NCBI GenBank assembly: GCA_050330055.1
Contig: JBHJOF010000324.1
Coordinates: 1-14,399 of the forward strand
Length of the DNA stretch: 14,399 nt
Reading direction: 5' to 3'
Origin: JBHJOF01 sp050330055
Lineage (GTDB): Bacteria; Pseudomonadota; Alphaproteobacteria; Kiloniellales; JAKSDN01
Within the stretch, counting starts at the first letter, position 1, and every line of letters begins with the position of its first letter. Positions 14,201 through 14,399 of this stretch are shown here, piece after piece. Position numbers and translations under genes: made by a program. Below the pieces are notes generated by a model that had not been told where the DNA came from, ran no database searches, and saw only the letters and a list, made by a program, of their open reading frames with translations.

Positions 14201-14399
14201 ATAGGTTGCGCTAGGGATCGAGGTTTGAGCGTGTGCTGGGTGGAAGGGCCCGCGACGATCTCAGCGAGCAAGAAGAAATGCTTAGACAGGAGCGATCGTC
14301 CTGCCGTGTGCAGGGCAGCGGTTACGGGGGTTCTCCAGCTGCGAATCGGGACGAGCCCTTCGACCACATAAAGTCAACCAGGGAGTACGGCGCAGGCGA

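Noticed and set aside
14167..14367. 66-codon minus-strand frame at the right edge
   Set aside because: No motifs or ribosome binding site seen; its composition does not look like a coding region.
1..14399. CRISPR array, tRNA, rRNA, insertion sequence or prophage
   Set aside because: No regularly spaced repeats, no cloverleaf or conserved rRNA segments, and no transposase, integrase or phage structural gene were seen on either strand.

Overview
The window is GC-rich (roughly two thirds G+C by eye), has short spacers and purine-rich ribosome binding sites, and carries alphaproteobacterial-looking genes: a DUF6460-type small membrane protein, D-erythronate dehydrogenase (DenD), a TIGR02466-type oxygenase and a heme-sensor/HAMP protein beside a class III cyclase. 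I infer a chromosome segment of an alphaproteobacterium, perhaps Rhodospirillales. No rRNA, tRNA, CRISPR, phage or transposase gene was seen.

Layout. Positions 1-2290 (minus): a formylglycine-type sulfatase followed by the 5' part of a BglX-like GH3 glycosidase, probably a unit for trimming sulfated or beta-linked glycans. Positions 2753-4902 (plus): a membrane c-type heme sensor ending in HAMP, then a class III nucleotidyl cyclase-like protein with two C-terminal repeats; together they look like a receptor cyclase split over two genes. Positions 4912-5831 (minus): a RES/Xre toxin-antitoxin pair with a plausible self-regulated promoter. Positions 6164-8225 (plus): a DUF6460-like membrane protein, then denD tightly followed by a 2OG-Fe(II) oxygenase-like gene. 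Positions 8404-10395 (plus): an exported family 5 solute-binding protein without its permease. Positions 10439-10509: a long palindromic repeat between convergent genes. Positions 10552-11781 (minus): a degenerate GGDEF-EAL protein. Positions 12055-12675 (minus) and 12777-13886 (plus): a GST-like protein divergent from an isocitrate/isopropylmalate-family dehydrogenase. Positions 13895-14170 (minus): a small hypothetical protein.

Most of the window is ordinary accessory metabolism and signalling. The best candidate for something under-described is the split heme-sensor/cyclase pair: the cyclase keeps its metal and transition-state residues but has lost the usual substrate-selecting ones, and it carries an unexplained duplicated module. 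A second signalling oddity is the GGDEF-EAL protein, in which most catalytic residues of both domains are replaced.
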